DNA of 64,000 nucleotides, from assembly GCF_018449675.1 (NCBI RefSeq), contig NZ_JAAVUZ010000007.1:1-64000 (forward strand), in the 5' to 3' direction. Shown in pieces: positions 26,296 through 34,868 of this stretch. This DNA is from Glaciihabitans sp. dw_435. GTDB lineage: Bacteria > Actinomycetota > Actinomycetes > Actinomycetales > Microbacteriaceae. Below the pieces are notes generated by a model. It did not search any database and was not told where the DNA came from. It worked only from the letters and a program-made list of their open reading frames with translations. The stretch's first letter is position 1, and the number at the start of each line of letters is the position of its first letter. The position numbers and the translations under genes were made by a program.

Positions 26296-26957
26296 GAGGA
26301 AGTCCCTGAGGTCTGGTGGGCTGGCGCCGGGGCGGTGAACGGGTTGAGGTCCTGTGGGGGCGTGAAATGCGAGGTGATCCAGATGGCCTGCGCTTCGGTC
26401 GCGCCGATGTTGACCGCGCGGTGGGGGATGGAGGAGAGGTATTCGATGCTGTCGCGCGGTCCGAGGATGTGGTTCTCCTCGCCGATCGAGATCTGAACGT
26501 GCCCGCTCAGCACGTAAAACAGCTCCTGAGCGTTGTCGTGGGCGTAGGCTTCCGCACCCGTGGACCCACCGACCTCGAACGTGCCCTCGTACACCTCGAG
26601 TTGCTGGATGGGCGGTCGTGACAGCAACAGTTTCTGCAGACCACCGTCGCTGGAGAGCACGGGCCGCTGGTGGGCCCGCAGCACCGGACGGGACGCGGGC
26701 GCCTCGTCCGAGAGCAGGTCGGCAACGGAGATTCCGACGGCCGTGGATATCCGCTTGAGCACGCCCACCGAAGCGCCGCGCTTGCCGTTCTCGAGCTGGC
26801 TGATGAAGCCGGCGCTGACTCCCGCACGGGCGGCAACGTCCCGGGTCGACAACCGTGCGCGCTCACGCGCGGTCCTCAGGCGCTCGCCCAGCTGGTCCTT
26901 CGTCGGCTCCGGGGAGTTGACGACGGCTGCCGTGGATTCAGAAATCATGAGGCTCAT
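26292..26957 (-). CDS. XRE-cupin transcriptional regulator (PuuR-like)
   Basis: A 221-residue regulator with an N-terminal helix-turn-helix of the XRE type (LSTRDVAARAGVSAGFISQ, residues about 35-55) and a C-terminal cupin domain (EVGGSTGAEAYAHDNAQE, IPHRAVNIG). This architecture is shared with PuuR, the polyamine-responsive repressor. As first gene of the reverse operon it probably controls both polyamine operons and itself. ATG at 26957 was taken; a second ATG lies 9 bases downstream. Confidence 0.88.
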   Translation of the reverse strand: MSLMISESTAAVVNSPEPTKDQLGERLRTARERARLSTRDVAARAGVSAGFISQLENGKRGASVGVLKRISTAVGISVADLLSDEAPASRPVLRAHQRPVLSSDGGLQKLLLSRPPIQQLEVYEGTFEVGGSTGAEAYAHDNAQELFYVLSGHVQISIGEENHILGPRDSIEYLSSIPHRAVNIGATEAQAIWITSHFTPPQDLNPFTAPAPAHQTSGTSS

Positions 26958-26962
26958 TCCGC

Positions 26963-26987
26963 TAAGCGGGAGTTAACGTTCTGCTTA
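26963..26987. promoter_or_regulatory. Imperfect dyad upstream of XRE-cupin gene
   Basis: TAAGC and GCTTA flank a segment centred on GTTAAC, only a few bases ahead of the regulator's start codon. The position fits an autoregulatory operator, but symmetry is incomplete and I found no clear second copy near the cupin gene at 12774. Confidence 0.3.
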
Positions 26988-27219
26988 CCGAGAGACGCTA
27001 CTGCTCTGCTGTGACGGTTGCTCATGTTGAATCATGTTTGCAACGCAGTGTTTACGTCGTTGAAATAGAGCGACGTCCATCGGTCGCCAGGGGACGGCCG
27101 CACTCCCATCCGCCCATTTCCGGTGGCGGTGTTACTCTGAATATCTAGCCCGTGACCGAACTGTGCGACTTTGGACGGATGCCTCAGCCGTCTGTTTTTA
27201 CCCGCAACACAACTCATCA

Positions 27220-27259
27220 CCACAGCAAGAAAGCCCCGGCCATACCGGGGCTTTTGTGG
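27220..27259. terminator. Terminator downstream of GntP-like gene
   Basis: CCACA and TGTGG form an outer stem around AAAGCCCCGG-CCATA-CCGGGGCTTT. The run of A/T at the arms makes it usable in both directions; on the minus strand it lies about 80 bases after the permease stop. Confidence 0.8.
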
Positions 27260-27281
27260 TTAATGCGGATTAAACGAGCTC

Positions 27282-27313
27282 GGCCCGCGATCCCCGTGGG
27301 GGAGCGCGGGCCG
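27282..27313. terminator. GC-rich hairpin after GntP-like gene
   Basis: CGGCCCGCG plus CCCC pair with GGGG plus CGCGGGCCG around GTG. There is no adjacent T tract, so it may act as an RNA-stabilising 3' structure together with the terminator at 27220-27259. Confidence 0.5.
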
Positions 27314-27335
27314 GTGCCGGTACTTCAGCGTGCGG

Positions 27336-28712
27336 CTAGGCAAGCCCGCCGACGAAGGCGCCGAGAACGAGGATGCCTCCGAGCCCAACGACTGACTGCA
27401 CAGTGACCAACAGGCTCCAGGTGCGCAGAGTCTGCGGAACTGTCAGCCCGAAGTACTCCTTGAACAACCAGAAGGCTCCATCGCTGACGTGCGAGAAGAT
27501 CATGGCGCCGGTACAGGTTGCGAGCACCAGCAGGGCAGGGTTGACCGACGGATCTGCCGCAATAAGCGCAGCGACGATTCCCGTGCTGGCGGAGACGGCA
27601 ACTGTTCCCGAACCGAGCGCGATGCGGAAAATCGCTGCCACAATCCAGGCGAAAAGCACGGCCGGGATGGCCCAGGTCTGTGCGGCTCCGCTGATGATGT
27701 CGCTCAGTCCGATCGCGGTGAGGATCGTCTTCAGGCCGCCACCGGCGCCGATGATCAGCAGCAAGCTGACGATCGGCACGATGCTTGAACGCACAATCGC
27801 CTGGATGTCGACGAGGGTGAATCCCGAGCCCCTTCCCAGAACGATGAAGGCGAGGATGACGGCGAAGGTCAGTGACAGCACCGGGTTGCCGATGGTCTCA
27901 AAGAACGGAACGAGGAACGAACCCTTGGGGGTGACGTCGAGCCCGATGGTGCCGATGATCATGAGGGCGGGGGCAAGCAGGACGGAACTGAGGGCAGCGG
28001 CCAGGCTTGGCTCGCGAAGACGGGCCAGCGTCAGATCTCCACCGATGTGAGCGCTGGCGGCAGGGGACGACGGGTCCATGCCCACGTCCTTGCCGATGTA
28101 CTTTCGCATGACGCGGGGGAACAGCCAGGCACCGACGAGCAGTACCGGGACAGCGACGATGACGCCATACAGCGTGGTAGTTCCGATGTTGGCGCCGTAT
28201 GCGGTCGCGGCGAGGATCGGAGCCGGGCCCGGGGGAAGCAAGCCGTGTGCCGTCATGAGTCCCGCCGCCATGGGAATTCCCACGGCCAGGAGGCTGACGT
28301 GCAGGCGCTTGGCGATCGAGAACACGAGCGGCACGAGCAGGACGAAGGTGACTTCGAAGAGGTTGGGAAGTCCGATGATCAGCGCGACGAGACCGACGCT
28401 GATGGGCATCCAGATGATCTTGCGCTTACCGATGATGACGTCGGCGATGCGGTCGCCGCCGCCCGAGCGAATCAGGATGCCACCCAGCATCGCACCGAGG
28501 GCGATTACCACGCCGGTCACCGAAAGTTGCTTGCCAAAGCCATCGGTAAAGGTGGAGACGGCGGTCGTGACATCCAGCCCATTGACGATGCCCAGCAGAA
28601 TGCTGGAGATCAGCAACGCGAAGAACGGATGCAGTTTCACGCGGGTGATCAGGATCACCAACAGCACGATCGCGAGGATCCCGCTGATCACGGTGAAGAG
28701 AGTTGAATGCAC
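27336..28712 (-). CDS. GntP-family permease
   Basis: A 458-residue, strongly hydrophobic transporter of the gluconate:H+ symporter (GntP) family, with about 12 membrane segments. Typical stretches are VKLHPFFALLISSILLG at the N-terminus, ALGAMLGGILIRSGGGDRIAD and MTAHGLLPPGPAPILAA. Known members carry gluconate and other sugar acids. ATG at 28712 is preceded by AAAGGAG, a good ribosome-binding site. Divergent from a GntR regulator and an isomerase/kinase operon, it is the likely uptake system for that pathway. Confidence 0.88.
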   Translation of the reverse strand: MHSTLFTVISGILAIVLLVILITRVKLHPFFALLISSILLGIVNGLDVTTAVSTFTDGFGKQLSVTGVVIALGAMLGGILIRSGGGDRIADVIIGKRKIIWMPISVGLVALIIGLPNLFEVTFVLLVPLVFSIAKRLHVSLLAVGIPMAAGLMTAHGLLPPGPAPILAATAYGANIGTTTLYGVIVAVPVLLVGAWLFPRVMRKYIGKDVGMDPSSPAASAHIGGDLTLARLREPSLAAALSSVLLAPALMIIGTIGLDVTPKGSFLVPFFETIGNPVLSLTFAVILAFIVLGRGSGFTLVDIQAIVRSSIVPIVSLLLIIGAGGGLKTILTAIGLSDIISGAAQTWAIPAVLFAWIVAAIFRIALGSGTVAVSASTGIVAALIAADPSVNPALLVLATCTGAMIFSHVSDGAFWLFKEYFGLTVPQTLRTWSLLVTVQSVVGLGGILVLGAFVGGLA

Positions 28713-28796
28713 TGTGCGATTTCTCCTTTGAAATACCTCTGGGCGGATAGCCGAGGGAGGCTACAAAACAATATGCCGTCGCGGCCCGACGGAAAA

Positions 28797-28810
28797 CTTC
28801 CTATAGGAAG
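28797..28810. promoter_or_regulatory. Palindromic operator between gntP-like and gntR genes
   Basis: CTTCCTATAGGAAG is a perfect 14-bp palindrome in the divergent promoter region. Its half TATAGGAAG (28802-28810) recurs exactly at 29618-29626 in front of the isomerase/kinase operon, pointing to one regulator acting at both sites, most simply the GntR protein encoded between them. Confidence 0.65.
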
Positions 28811-28879
28811 AATGATCCACGAAATCGAATTGTGCAAGTTCAGCTTCTCCGAGTGATCCTCGCGGCGTTACCCTGAAGC

Positions 28880-29572
28880 ATGGCAATCGGACCCTCGTCG
28901 CGCGGCACGTTATCCCGTCAAGTTCTCGCGGACCACGTGTACGACGAGCTGATGGTGGCGTTCATGGATGGGCGCCTCGAGGCTGACGAAGCCCTCAACA
29001 TCGACTCGCTCGCCCGCGACCTGGAGATTTCACAAACGCCCATCCGGGAGGCGCTTGCACGCTTGGAATCAACGGGCCTGGTTATCCGCACGGCGCTCAA
29101 GGGCTACCGCGTCGCCCCCCTCTTTTCGCTCGAGGAAGTCGTCGAGCTGATGAACGCCCGACAATTGATCGAGCCGGAGAATGCCTTTCTCGCCTGCTCG
29201 CGGTCGACGGACGCTCTCGTTGCACAGCTCGAACAGACCATCGTCGACCTTGACCGGTCGTCCGAGCAGGCCGACTCGGTCGCGACGATCCGCCCGTATT
29301 GGCAGGCTGACGAGCGTTTCCATCGCCTGATCGCCGAAAGCACGGGCAACCGGTTCCTGCTCGCGGCGTACACGGCTCTTGGTGGTCACGTGCAACGATT
29401 CCGGCTCTTCGGTGGGCTCGGAGTGAGCGACGCGGGCCCGGCCATCGCGGAGCACACCCGGGTGCTCGACGCGTTCAAGGCCGGGGACGCCGACGCGGCC
29501 CGCGCCGGGATGGACGAACACATTTGCGGAGTGCGCACCCGAGCGGTCGCCGACGCCGCCGGAGAGCACTAA
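28880..29572 (+). CDS. GntR/FCD transcriptional regulator
   Basis: A 230-residue regulator: N-terminal winged helix (ALNIDSLARDLEISQTPIRE, residues about 38-57, with ARLESTGLV following) and a C-terminal all-helical FCD ligand domain with metal-ligand-type residues in QADERFHRLI and AEHTRVLDAF. FCD proteins usually repress uptake and catabolism of organic or sugar acids and release on binding the substrate or an intermediate. TACCCT lies 5 bases before the ATG. Shared half-sites suggest it controls the GntP-like permease and the downstream operon. Confidence 0.9.
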   Translation: MAIGPSSRGTLSRQVLADHVYDELMVAFMDGRLEADEALNIDSLARDLEISQTPIREALARLESTGLVIRTALKGYRVAPLFSLEEVVELMNARQLIEPENAFLACSRSTDALVAQLEQTIVDLDRSSEQADSVATIRPYWQADERFHRLIAESTGNRFLLAAYTALGGHVQRFRLFGGLGVSDAGPAIAEHTRVLDAFKAGDADAARAGMDEHICGVRTRAVADAAGEH

Positions 29573-29614
29573 CCCAGCACTCCCCACATTTGACAATCCG
29601 TACCGTCGGGTGGA

Positions 29615-29631
29615 TCGTATAGGAAGTACGA
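29615..29631. promoter_or_regulatory. Second GntR-type operator
   Basis: TCGTA-N7-TACGA is a 5-bp inverted repeat containing TATAGGAAG (29618-29626), the same 9-mer as half of the palindrome at 28797-28810. It lies downstream of a TTGACA hexamer (29590-29595) that may be the -35 box of the following operon. Confidence 0.55.
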
Positions 29632-29672
29632 CCTACGATTTTGGCTCAGCCGAACCACACGACGAGGTGTCT

Positions 29673-30602
29673 ATGTCATTCACTCGAGAGAGCTGGCCCA
29701 TCGCGGCCGCCCTCCACCAGTTCTCCCACCCCAGCGTGCAGGACGCGTCCGTCGACGTCTGGCTGGATACCCTCCGCCAGGTCGCCTCTGTCGGGTTCGC
29801 CTCGATCGACCTCACCGACAGCTGGGTGCGCATTGGAGACCTGACGCCTGAGCGCTTCGCAGATTTCCAGCAGACTCTGTCGAGTGCCGGGATGGATGCC
29901 CCCGCGCTGTCCATCACGAGGCGCAGTGTCATTGACCCCCTCACCGGAGACGACAATCTCGCGTACACGCATCGCACCGTGGACGCCGCCGCGGCCCTCG
30001 GTACCGGGGTGCTGTCCCTCGGACTGCACCGGCCCCTCACCGTTGAGCAGAAGAAGCAACTCTGGTTCTGGAACGCGAAGAGCGACGGCGACCCCATCGA
30101 GGACTTCGATGCCTGGGAGCTTGCCGTCACTCGATTCCGCGAGATCGGCAACCATGCCGCGGATTACGGCATGCAGGTCTCCCTCGAGATGTACGAAGAC
30201 ACCTTCCTCGGCAGCGCCGACTCGGCGGTGCGCCTGATTAACGACATCGATCTCCCGAACGTCGGCCTCAATCCGGATATTGGCAACATCGTGCGCATGC
30301 ACCGTGAGATCGAAGACTGGCGCGACATGCTCGCCAAGACGCTGCCGTACACGAACTACTGGCAGGTAAAGAACTACTACCGGGATGAGGATGCCGCGAC
30401 GGGAAGCATCTTCACCGCGCCCGCGCCCCTCATGCTCGGCTTCATCAACTACCGCGAGGCCGTACGTGACGCTCTCGCCCTCGGCTTCCAGGGCGTGATC
30501 TGTTGCGAGCACTACGGCGGTGACGGACTTGCCGTCAGCGGCCTGAACGCCGACTACCTCCGCACCCTATTGCCCGCTACGTCGCAGGAGACCCGCGCAT
30601 GA
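29673..30602 (+). CDS. TIM-barrel sugar isomerase/epimerase
   Basis: A 309-residue protein of the xylose-isomerase-like TIM-barrel superfamily (AP endonuclease family 2 fold). Candidate metal ligands lie in SLEMYEDTF (Glu), GLNPDIGNI (Asp), YWQVKNYYRDE (in place of the more usual His motif) and the C-terminal ICCEHYGGDG (Glu). The substrate is probably a short sugar, sugar acid or keto-sugar. ATG at 29673 follows GAGGTG; its stop overlaps the kinase start by 4 bp. It is the first gene of a five-gene operon. Confidence 0.82.
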   Translation: MSFTRESWPIAAALHQFSHPSVQDASVDVWLDTLRQVASVGFASIDLTDSWVRIGDLTPERFADFQQTLSSAGMDAPALSITRRSVIDPLTGDDNLAYTHRTVDAAAALGTGVLSLGLHRPLTVEQKKQLWFWNAKSDGDPIEDFDAWELAVTRFREIGNHAADYGMQVSLEMYEDTFLGSADSAVRLINDIDLPNVGLNPDIGNIVRMHREIEDWRDMLAKTLPYTNYWQVKNYYRDEDAATGSIFTAPAPLMLGFINYREAVRDALALGFQGVICCEHYGGDGLAVSGLNADYLRTLLPATSQETRA

Positions 30603-32335
30603 CCTACCTCATCACCGATTCGACAACCTTCGCCGATGCCGCCATTGACGGGTTCGTGCTCGCCAATCCGCGGCACGTGCGCCGCGCGAGCGGCGGAGTC
30701 ATCCGTTCCACTGTCATTCCCGACGGTCGCGTCGGCGTCGTCATCGGCGGCGGTTCCGGACACTATCCCGCGTTCGCCGGCCTCGTTGGCCCGGGTCTCG
30801 CCTCCGGCGCTGTGTGCGGCAACATCTTCGCGTCGCCATCGTCCGGGCAGGCATACCGTGTGTCGCATGCCGTCGAGCGAGGTGCCGGCGTTCTGCTGGC
30901 CTATGGCAACTACGCCGGTGACGTGCTGCAGTTCGGCCAGGCAGTCGAGCGGCTGAAGGGCGACGGGATTGACGCCCGCATGATCGCCGTCACCGACGAC
31001 GTCGCCAGTGCATCCGCCGACGAAATCGGCAAGCGTCGGGGAATCGCCGGCGACCTCACCGTCTTCAAGGTCGCGGGAGCTGCCGCGGAGGCGGGGGCCT
31101 CCCTCGACGAGGTGGAGCGCCTCGCTCACCGTGCCAACGATCGCACCCGCACGTTCGGCGTCGCTTTCACTGGGTGCACTCTGCCGGGCGCGACCGAGCC
31201 TCTCTTCACCGTGCCCGAAGGGATGATGGCGATCGGCCTCGGCATTCACGGGGAGCCGGGTCTCGGCGAGGTGCCCGTGACGACCGCTCCAGAACTGGCC
31301 GAGCTGCTCGTGTCCCGTCTTCTCGGCGAACTGCCCGAGGGAATCACCACACCGGAAGGGCAGCGCGCCGTTGTGCTGCTCAATGGCCTTGGCTCGTTCA
31401 AGTACGAGGAAATGTTCGTGGTTTTCGGTGCGATTCATTCCTTATTATCGGATGCCGGTGTGCAGATCGCTTCGTCCGAGAGCGGCGAGCTCGTCACCAG
31501 CCTCGACATGGCAGGTGTGTCCCTGACGCTGTTCTGGGTCGACGACGAGCTGGAAAACCTGTGGGACGCGCCCGCGGATACTCCCGGCTACCGCACCGCG
31601 CGCATCGCAGCGGATCTCGATACCGCGGTCGCGGCGGGGGCCACCGTCGCCGCGTCCCGCCAGAAAGCCAGCACGATCGACGCCGCCGGTGCCGCTGCTG
31701 CCCTCGGCTACGCCCGGGTGGTGCACGCGATGATCCTCGCGTCGGAAGAAGAATTCGGGCGAATCGACGCCGTCGCCGGTGACGGCGATCACGGCATCGG
31801 CATGAGCCGCGGGGTCAGCGGCGCGGTGAGCGCGGCCGAGGTTGTTGTCGCCGAAGGTGGCAGCCTCAAGGAACTTCTCGCCGAAGCCGGCGAGGCGTGG
31901 TCCGAACACGGAGGTGGAACCTCCGGCGCACTGTGGGGGATCGCGCTCACCGCTGCCGGCGCGAGTCTTCCCTCCGACACCGCGATTGATCCGGCGGCTG
32001 TCAGCGTCGCGGTGGATGCGGCACTCGCCGCCATCCAGAAACTCGGCAAGGCGCAGGTGGGGGACAAGACCCTCGTCGACGCCTTCGTTCCGTTCGCCGA
32101 ACGACTGAGTGCCTCCGTCGGCGATGACCTGCCCCTACCCGCGGCGTGGGCAATCGCGGCCGAGGCCTCACTGCAGGCCGCCGCCGCCACGGCCCAGCTC
32201 AAACCGCGCCTGGGACGCGCGCGTCCCCATGTCGAGCGCAGCCTCGGCCACCCCGATGCCGGGGCCACCTCGCTTTCCCGCATAGCCGTGACGATCAGTG
32301 ATGCCATGGCGACCGATCCGACACAGAAGGACTAG
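30599..32335 (+). CDS. DhaK-DhaL fused keto-sugar kinase
   Basis: A 578-residue ATP-dependent kinase of the dihydroxyacetone kinase family with both domains in one chain. DhaK part: [24 protein letters not shown], and the substrate-binding His in GIHGEPG near residue 215. DhaL (ATP) part: [14 protein letters not shown] with the Mg-binding Asp residues near 394, and [10 protein letters not shown]. Characterised relatives phosphorylate dihydroxyacetone, erythrulose (LerK in Mycobacterium smegmatis) or apulose. The RpiB- and TPI-like neighbours make a tetrulose the best guess, unproven. Confidence 0.88.
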   Translation: MTYLITDSTTFADAAIDGFVLANPRHVRRASGGVIRSTVIPDGRVGVVIGGGSGHYPAFAGLVGPGLASGAVCGNIFASPSSGQAYRVSHAVERGAGVLLAYGNYAGDVLQFGQAVERLKGDGIDARMIAVTDDVASASADEIGKRRGIAGDLTVFKVAGAAAEAGASLDEVERLAHRANDRTRTFGVAFTGCTLPGATEPLFTVPEGMMAIGLGIHGEPGLGEVPVTTAPELAELLVSRLLGELPEGITTPEGQRAVVLLNGLGSFKYEEMFVVFGAIHSLLSDAGVQIASSESGELVTSLDMAGVSLTLFWVDDELENLWDAPADTPGYRTARIAADLDTAVAAGATVAASRQKASTIDAAGAAAALGYARVVHAMILASEEEFGRIDAVAGDGDHGIGMSRGVSGAVSAAEVVVAEGGSLKELLAEAGEAWSEHGGGTSGALWGIALTAAGASLPSDTAIDPAAVSVAVDAALAAIQKLGKAQVGDKTLVDAFVPFAERLSASVGDDLPLPAAWAIAAEASLQAAAATAQLKPRLGRARPHVERSLGHPDAGATSLSRIAVTISDAMATDPTQKD

Positions 32336-32339
32336 AACC

Positions 32340-32810
32340 ATGAGCGAACCACTACGCATTGTCATCGGAAACGACGACGCCGGAGTTGACTACAAGGACG
32401 TGCTGAAGAAGATGCTTGAAGCTGACCCCCGGGTCGCCTCGGTCGTGGATGTCGGGGTCGATGCCGATGGGCACACCGCTTACCCCCACGTCGCCGTTGC
32501 CGCCGCGCGGCTTGTCGCGGATGGGGCGGCCGACCGCGCCCTGCTCTTCTGCGGCACCGGGCTCGGCGTCGCAATTTCGGCCAATAAGGTTGCCGGCATC
32601 CGAGCGGTCACGGCACACGACAGCTATTCGGTAGAGCGCTCCGTGTTGAGCAACAACGCGCAGGTGCTGACCATGGGCCAGCGCGTCATCGGCATCGAGT
32701 TGGCCAAGCGTCTCGTGGGCGAGTGGCTCGACTACCGCTTCGACGAGTCCTCGGCGTCTGCGGAGAAGGTCGCTGCGATCAGCAGCTACGAGGAAGCTCC
32801 GCAGGACTGA
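32340..32810 (+). CDS. RpiB/EryI-like sugar phosphate isomerase
   Basis: A 156-residue LacAB/RpiB-family aldose-ketose isomerase. Seen: the N-terminal [11 protein letters not shown], the catalytic Cys in [15 protein letters not shown] (about residue 70), and [19 protein letters not shown]. The SYSVERS form resembles the tetrose-4-phosphate isomerases EryI/DerI of erythritol pathways more than ribose-5-phosphate RpiB, so D-erythrulose-4-phosphate to D-erythrose-4-phosphate is a reasonable candidate reaction. It starts 4 bp after the kinase stop. Confidence 0.85.
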   Translation: MSEPLRIVIGNDDAGVDYKDVLKKMLEADPRVASVVDVGVDADGHTAYPHVAVAAARLVADGAADRALLFCGTGLGVAISANKVAGIRAVTAHDSYSVERSVLSNNAQVLTMGQRVIGIELAKRLVGEWLDYRFDESSASAEKVAAISSYEEAPQD

Positions 32811-32812
32811 CT

Positions 32813-33604
32813 GTGCCATCCACGATCTTCGTCGGGGTCAGCACCAAGGCCTACTTCGGTTTCGCGCAGACTCTGGACTGGCTGTCCGAACTGCGGGACA
32901 CGGTGGTGGCGCGCCCGGAACTCGCTACCAATGGAGTCATTCCGTTCGTGATTCCCTCGGCGCCCCTCCTTCCCCGCAGTGTTGCTCTGCTGGCAGGCAC
33001 CGGGGTGCTCGTTGGTGCACAGGATCTCGGATACTCCACGGGAGCCTTCACCGGCGAGACGCCCGCGCCGATGCTGGCGGAGATTGGAGTCCGCATCGCG
33101 GAGATCGGCCATGCCGAGCGCCGCTCCCTGTTCCACGAAACTGACGAGGTCATCGAGCGCAAGCACGCCGCCGCCACCGCCGCGGGCCTGACCTCGCTGC
33201 TGTGCGTGGGTGAGCTTGATGTCAGCACGCCGGAGGAGGCGGCTCGGTTCTGCTTCGACCAGATCACAGCGGTCGTGCCATCCGCTCAGACCGCCGACGT
33301 GCTCATCGCGTATGAGCCGGTGTGGGCGATAGGAGCGGATGCCCCGGCCGCCCCCGATTACGTCAACGCAGTCATCCATGAGCTGCGCGCGCTCGTCGTT
33401 GCGCGGTATCCCGATCTCGGCGTCAGTTTTATCTACGGAGGCAGCGCCGGTCCCGGCCTGCTTCCCCTTCTCTCCGAGCTGGACGGGATTTTTCTCGGCC
33501 GCTTCGGACATGACATCGGTAACCTCGCTGCTGTTCTCGACGAGGCTCTGGCGCTGACAACTTCATCCACACCCACCCCCGACAACAAGAAGGTCGCATC
33601 ATGA
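32813..33604 (+). CDS. Triosephosphate-isomerase-like (EryH/LerI-type)
   Basis: A 263-residue TIM-barrel isomerase. All three catalytic residues of triosephosphate isomerase are present: Lys in FVGVSTKAYFG, His in AEIGHAERR (about 98), Glu in IAYEPVWAIG (about 167), plus a modified phosphate loop IYGGSAGPG. STK instead of NWK at the N-terminal motif and the cluster context point to a specialised isomerase such as EryH/LerI (L-erythrulose-1-P to D-erythrulose-4-P) rather than the glycolytic enzyme. GTG start at 32813, 2 bp after the preceding stop; the stop overlaps the next gene. Confidence 0.85.
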   Translation: MPSTIFVGVSTKAYFGFAQTLDWLSELRDTVVARPELATNGVIPFVIPSAPLLPRSVALLAGTGVLVGAQDLGYSTGAFTGETPAPMLAEIGVRIAEIGHAERRSLFHETDEVIERKHAAATAAGLTSLLCVGELDVSTPEEAARFCFDQITAVVPSAQTADVLIAYEPVWAIGADAPAAPDYVNAVIHELRALVVARYPDLGVSFIYGGSAGPGLLPLLSELDGIFLGRFGHDIGNLAAVLDEALALTTSSTPTPDNKKVAS

Positions 33605-34614
33605 CAACAACGCCCGCCGCGCGTCGACCGCGCATCGCCCTCACCCTCGGTGACCCCGCCGGAGTCGGACCAGAGCTCGCAGCAAAGTTGCTCGCCCGTC
33701 CCGGAACGCTCGAGTCGGCGGAGGTTTATGTCCTCGCCGATGCCGCGGAGCTGGATCGCGCCGCCGCCACCGCCGGGGTAACGATTCCCCTGAGCGACGA
33801 ACCGAAGCCCGGGTTCGCCACGCTGCTGGACGACAACTCGTATCCCGAGATCCCCATCCCGATCAGAGAGGTCAGCAAGGAAGCGGGGGAGCGCGCGATG
33901 CACCAGCTCAGCCGTGCCCTCGATCTGGCCAACGCCGGCAAGGTCGACGCGATTGTCTTCACGCCGCTGAACAAGACGAGCCTGAAGCTTGCGGGAATGC
34001 ACCACGAGGATGAACTGCGCTGGTTTGCCCAGGAGCTCGGCGCCACCGGGGTGACCTCCGAACTCAATGTGCTCGATGAAATCACCACCGCCCGCGTGAC
34101 CTCGCACATTCCGCTGTCCGAGGTTGCCGCCCTGATCAAGGCCCCCGCGGTGACCGCTGCCATCGAGCTCCTCAACGAGGTATTGCGCGCCGCCGGCCTC
34201 GACGCTCCCCGCATCGGTGTCGCCGCGCTGAACCCTCACGGGGGAGAGAACGGCAACTTCGGCCGCGAGGAGATCGACGAGATCGCCCCCGGTGTCGAGG
34301 CCGCGCGCGCAGCGGGTATCGACGCCACGGGTCCGTTCCCGTCGGACACGATCTTCGCCGCCAAGCGGAAGGACTTCGATGGCATCGTCACGATGTACCA
34401 CGACCAGGGACAGATCGCGATGAAGCTCATCGGGTTCGACGCCGGTGTGACGGTTCAGGGTGGGCTGCCGGTGGCGATCGCCACCCCCGCCCACGGAACC
34501 GCGTTCGACATCGTGGGAAAAAACATCGTCAACACCGGTGCAACCGAGCACGCGTTCGATCTTGCGGTCTCACTGGCCGCGCGCAAAATCGCTGCGGGAA
34601 CCGCGGCCGCGTAG
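33601..34614 (+). CDS. PdxA-like oxidative decarboxylase
   Basis: A 337-residue NAD-dependent, divalent-metal dehydrogenase of the PdxA family: TLGDPAGVGPELAAK at the N-terminus and metal-binding His residues in TSHIPL, NPHGGENG and MYHDQGQIAMK. Canonical PdxA makes a vitamin B6 precursor; PdxA2 proteins oxidatively decarboxylate 4-phospho-erythronate or -threonate to dihydroxyacetone phosphate. Position at the end of a sugar-phosphate operon, coupled by 4 bp to the TPI-like gene, favours the catabolic role. No DUF1537 kinase, the usual PdxA2 partner, is present in the window. Confidence 0.85.
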   Translation: MTTTPAARRPRIALTLGDPAGVGPELAAKLLARPGTLESAEVYVLADAAELDRAAATAGVTIPLSDEPKPGFATLLDDNSYPEIPIPIREVSKEAGERAMHQLSRALDLANAGKVDAIVFTPLNKTSLKLAGMHHEDELRWFAQELGATGVTSELNVLDEITTARVTSHIPLSEVAALIKAPAVTAAIELLNEVLRAAGLDAPRIGVAALNPHGGENGNFGREEIDEIAPGVEAARAAGIDATGPFPSDTIFAAKRKDFDGIVTMYHDQGQIAMKLIGFDAGVTVQGGLPVAIATPAHGTAFDIVGKNIVNTGATEHAFDLAVSLAARKIAAGTAAA

Positions 34615-34632
34615 GCCCCCGACGTGAGAATC

Positions 34633-34676
34633 GAGCCGGTGGCGGGGATCTATTGATCCTGTCACCGGCTCTTTTG
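34633..34676 (+). terminator. Terminator after the isomerase/kinase operon
   Basis: GAGCCGGTG pairs with CACCGGCTC, with an inner GGATC-TATT-GATCC stem, followed by TTTTG. It closes the operon that ends with the PdxA-like gene. Confidence 0.85.
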
Positions 34677-34868
34677 TCTCGCCCTCTCGCGGAGGTAGAC
34701 GCCCTAGTTTCGGGGGCGCCGCGCGATACTAGACCGAGATGCTCGAATTGACCACCCTCGGGCCCACAATGGCTCTCCTGTTAGCGTCACGGCAAGAGGT
34801 TTAGCGAACATCGTGTTTGCTAGCGCCGCATCTGTGCGGCACCTTCTTTCGCGCAGTGGGGGATAGAA

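Larger units (their letters stand above)
26958..27335. other. 378-bp gene-free region with hairpins
   Basis: It contains the XRE-cupin promoter side, a short hairpin GACGG-N9-CCGTC followed by TGTTTTT on the plus strand (27174-27198), then two strong hairpins serving the gntP-like gene on the minus strand. The plus-strand hairpin with a T tract could end a small RNA starting near 27140, but no confident promoter or RNA family was seen. No protein gene is supported. Confidence 0.45.

Noticed and set aside
32340-32810. RpiB-like gene as pentose phosphate pathway enzyme
   Set aside because: The SYSVERS form and operon context point to a tetrose-type isomerase, so a housekeeping RpiB role is less likely.
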